Below are positions 63,694 through 64,000 of a stretch of DNA of 64,000 bases, piece after piece. The stretch comes from an uncultured Eubacteriales bacterium (GTDB taxonomy: Bacteria; Bacillota; Clostridia; Oscillospirales; Acutalibacteraceae), in assembly GCA_934454655.1 (NCBI GenBank), contig CAKSFK010000008.1, forward strand, positions 1 to 64,000, in the 5' to 3' direction. Position numbers and translations under genes: made by a program. The notes beneath the pieces are model-generated. The model was not told the origin of the DNA. It was given only the letters and a program-made list of their open reading frames with translations, and searched no databases. The first letter of the stretch is position 1; each line of letters starts with the position of its first letter.

Positions 63694-64000
63694 TTTTTGT
63701 CCCTCATTTTAATCAGATTGTATTTTCCGTTTCGGTCCATCGTCATAAGAAAGACATTTTCAATTTTCATTCCGTTCTTCTTAACCTTTTTTATTATTTC
63801 ACCTTCGCTTGTTTCAAGCGCCGTCAGTGATTCGTCGATTATTTTGCCGTCGCTTATAACGGGCAGCTGCAGCGCCGCGGGTGGCTTTTGGGCTTCAATA
63901 TCCCCGACGGTTACTGTCTGCTCCGAAGATTTTAAAAGTACGCTTAAATTGCCGTTGACCTCAAGCACGGCAAATGCCACGGTGGAAATATCAAAAACAT
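63690..64000 (-). CDS. DUF421 (YetF-like) membrane protein, C-terminal part
   Basis: The last 103 codons of a gene that runs off the window edge; the frame is open to base 64000 (VFDISTVAFAVLEVNGNLSVLLK at the edge, two parts). DUF421 proteins have N-terminal membrane segments (not in this window) and this C-terminal soluble domain; FLMTMDRNGKYNLIKM at the end is characteristic. In Bacillus YetF-like proteins are linked to spores. An internal GTG at 63980 is not the true start. Confidence 0.78.
   Translation of the reverse strand, partial: VFDISTVAFAVLEVNGNLSVLLKSSEQTVTVGDIEAQKPPAALQLPVISDGKIIDESLTALETSEGEIIKKVKKNGMKIENVFLMTMDRNGKYNLIKMRDKK

Noticed and set aside
1..64000. CRISPR array, prophage, transposase or restriction system
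   Set aside because: No regularly spaced repeats with unique spacers, no integrase, phage structural, methylase or nuclease genes were found on either strand; the repeats seen are short non-coding elements.

Overview
The window looks like chromosomal DNA from a low-to-mid GC, spore-forming Firmicute of class Clostridia, most likely an Oscillospiraceae/Ruminococcaceae-type gut bacterium. The grounds are a GerA germination locus, a SpoIIQ-like peptidase, a BofA protein, an IspH-S1 fusion, a clostridial glgB-glgC-glgD-glgA operon, GTP-dependent PEP carboxykinase, purine riboswitch control of xpt, and consensus sigma-A promoters (TTGACA-17-TATAAT) with AGGAGG-type ribosome binding sites. No phage, plasmid, integrase, transposase or CRISPR array is visible. 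The accessory DNA consists of small non-coding repeat elements and one small two-gene module. The taxonomic call is an inference from gene content.

Layout. 1-2.8 kb: two tRNA-Ser genes and the serC-serA operon (minus). 2.9-5.6 kb: an acetyltransferase, small membrane/zinc-ribbon proteins and a YgjP metallopeptidase (plus). 5.6-9.1 kb: DegV, three unknown small proteins, a YfcE phosphodiesterase and BofA. 9.2-14.7 kb: a complete livKHMGF branched-chain amino acid transporter (minus), behind a roughly 470-nt leader carrying an Ile/Val/Leu-rich ORF and a terminator with an alternative pairing partner. 14.8-27.9 kb: one plus-strand operon, argG-argH-argC-argJ-argB-argD-argF-carA-carB. It covers the whole route from glutamate to arginine plus carbamoyl phosphate, and its last gene is a CarB fused to a diaminopimelate-epimerase-like domain.

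28-38.9 kb (minus): PEP carboxykinase; a guanine-riboswitch operon joining xpt to a BMP-type nucleoside ABC transporter and a CmpB-like membrane protein; MscL with a zinc ribbon; a phosphodiesterase; UppP. 38.9-44.7 kb: the glycogen operon. 45 kb: a solitary 5S rRNA gene with its own promoter and terminator. 45.3-49 kb: an XRE regulator with two operator-like palindromes, an acetyltransferase, an ABC exporter and RadC. 49-54.2 kb (plus): a pseudouridine synthase, a SpoIIQ-like M23 protein and the gerA operon, whose C and B subunits are short. 54.2-55.3 kb: a divergent RHH regulator/SLOG protein pair between two identical 110-bp direct repeats. 55.3-64 kb (minus): IspH-S1, cytidylate kinase, a BaiN-like flavoprotein, a polar amino acid ABC transporter with a coupled chromate-transporter pair, and a DUF4363/DUF421 pair cut by the window edge.

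Three families of short non-coding repeats recur. Family A has GGCAA...TTGCC inverted ends flanked by TA. One copy (54.26 kb) interrupts a sequence whose uninterrupted version lies at 55.2 kb, which shows insertion with TA duplication. Family B has GGCTCCCTCTGA...ends. Family D is a 139-bp hairpin-rich element present twice in opposite orientation. Ends of families A and B supply the stop codons of several adjacent genes. The most unusual points are the CarB-epimerase fusion with altered active-site residues, the attenuator-like liv leader, and the repeat-bracketed RHH/SLOG module.
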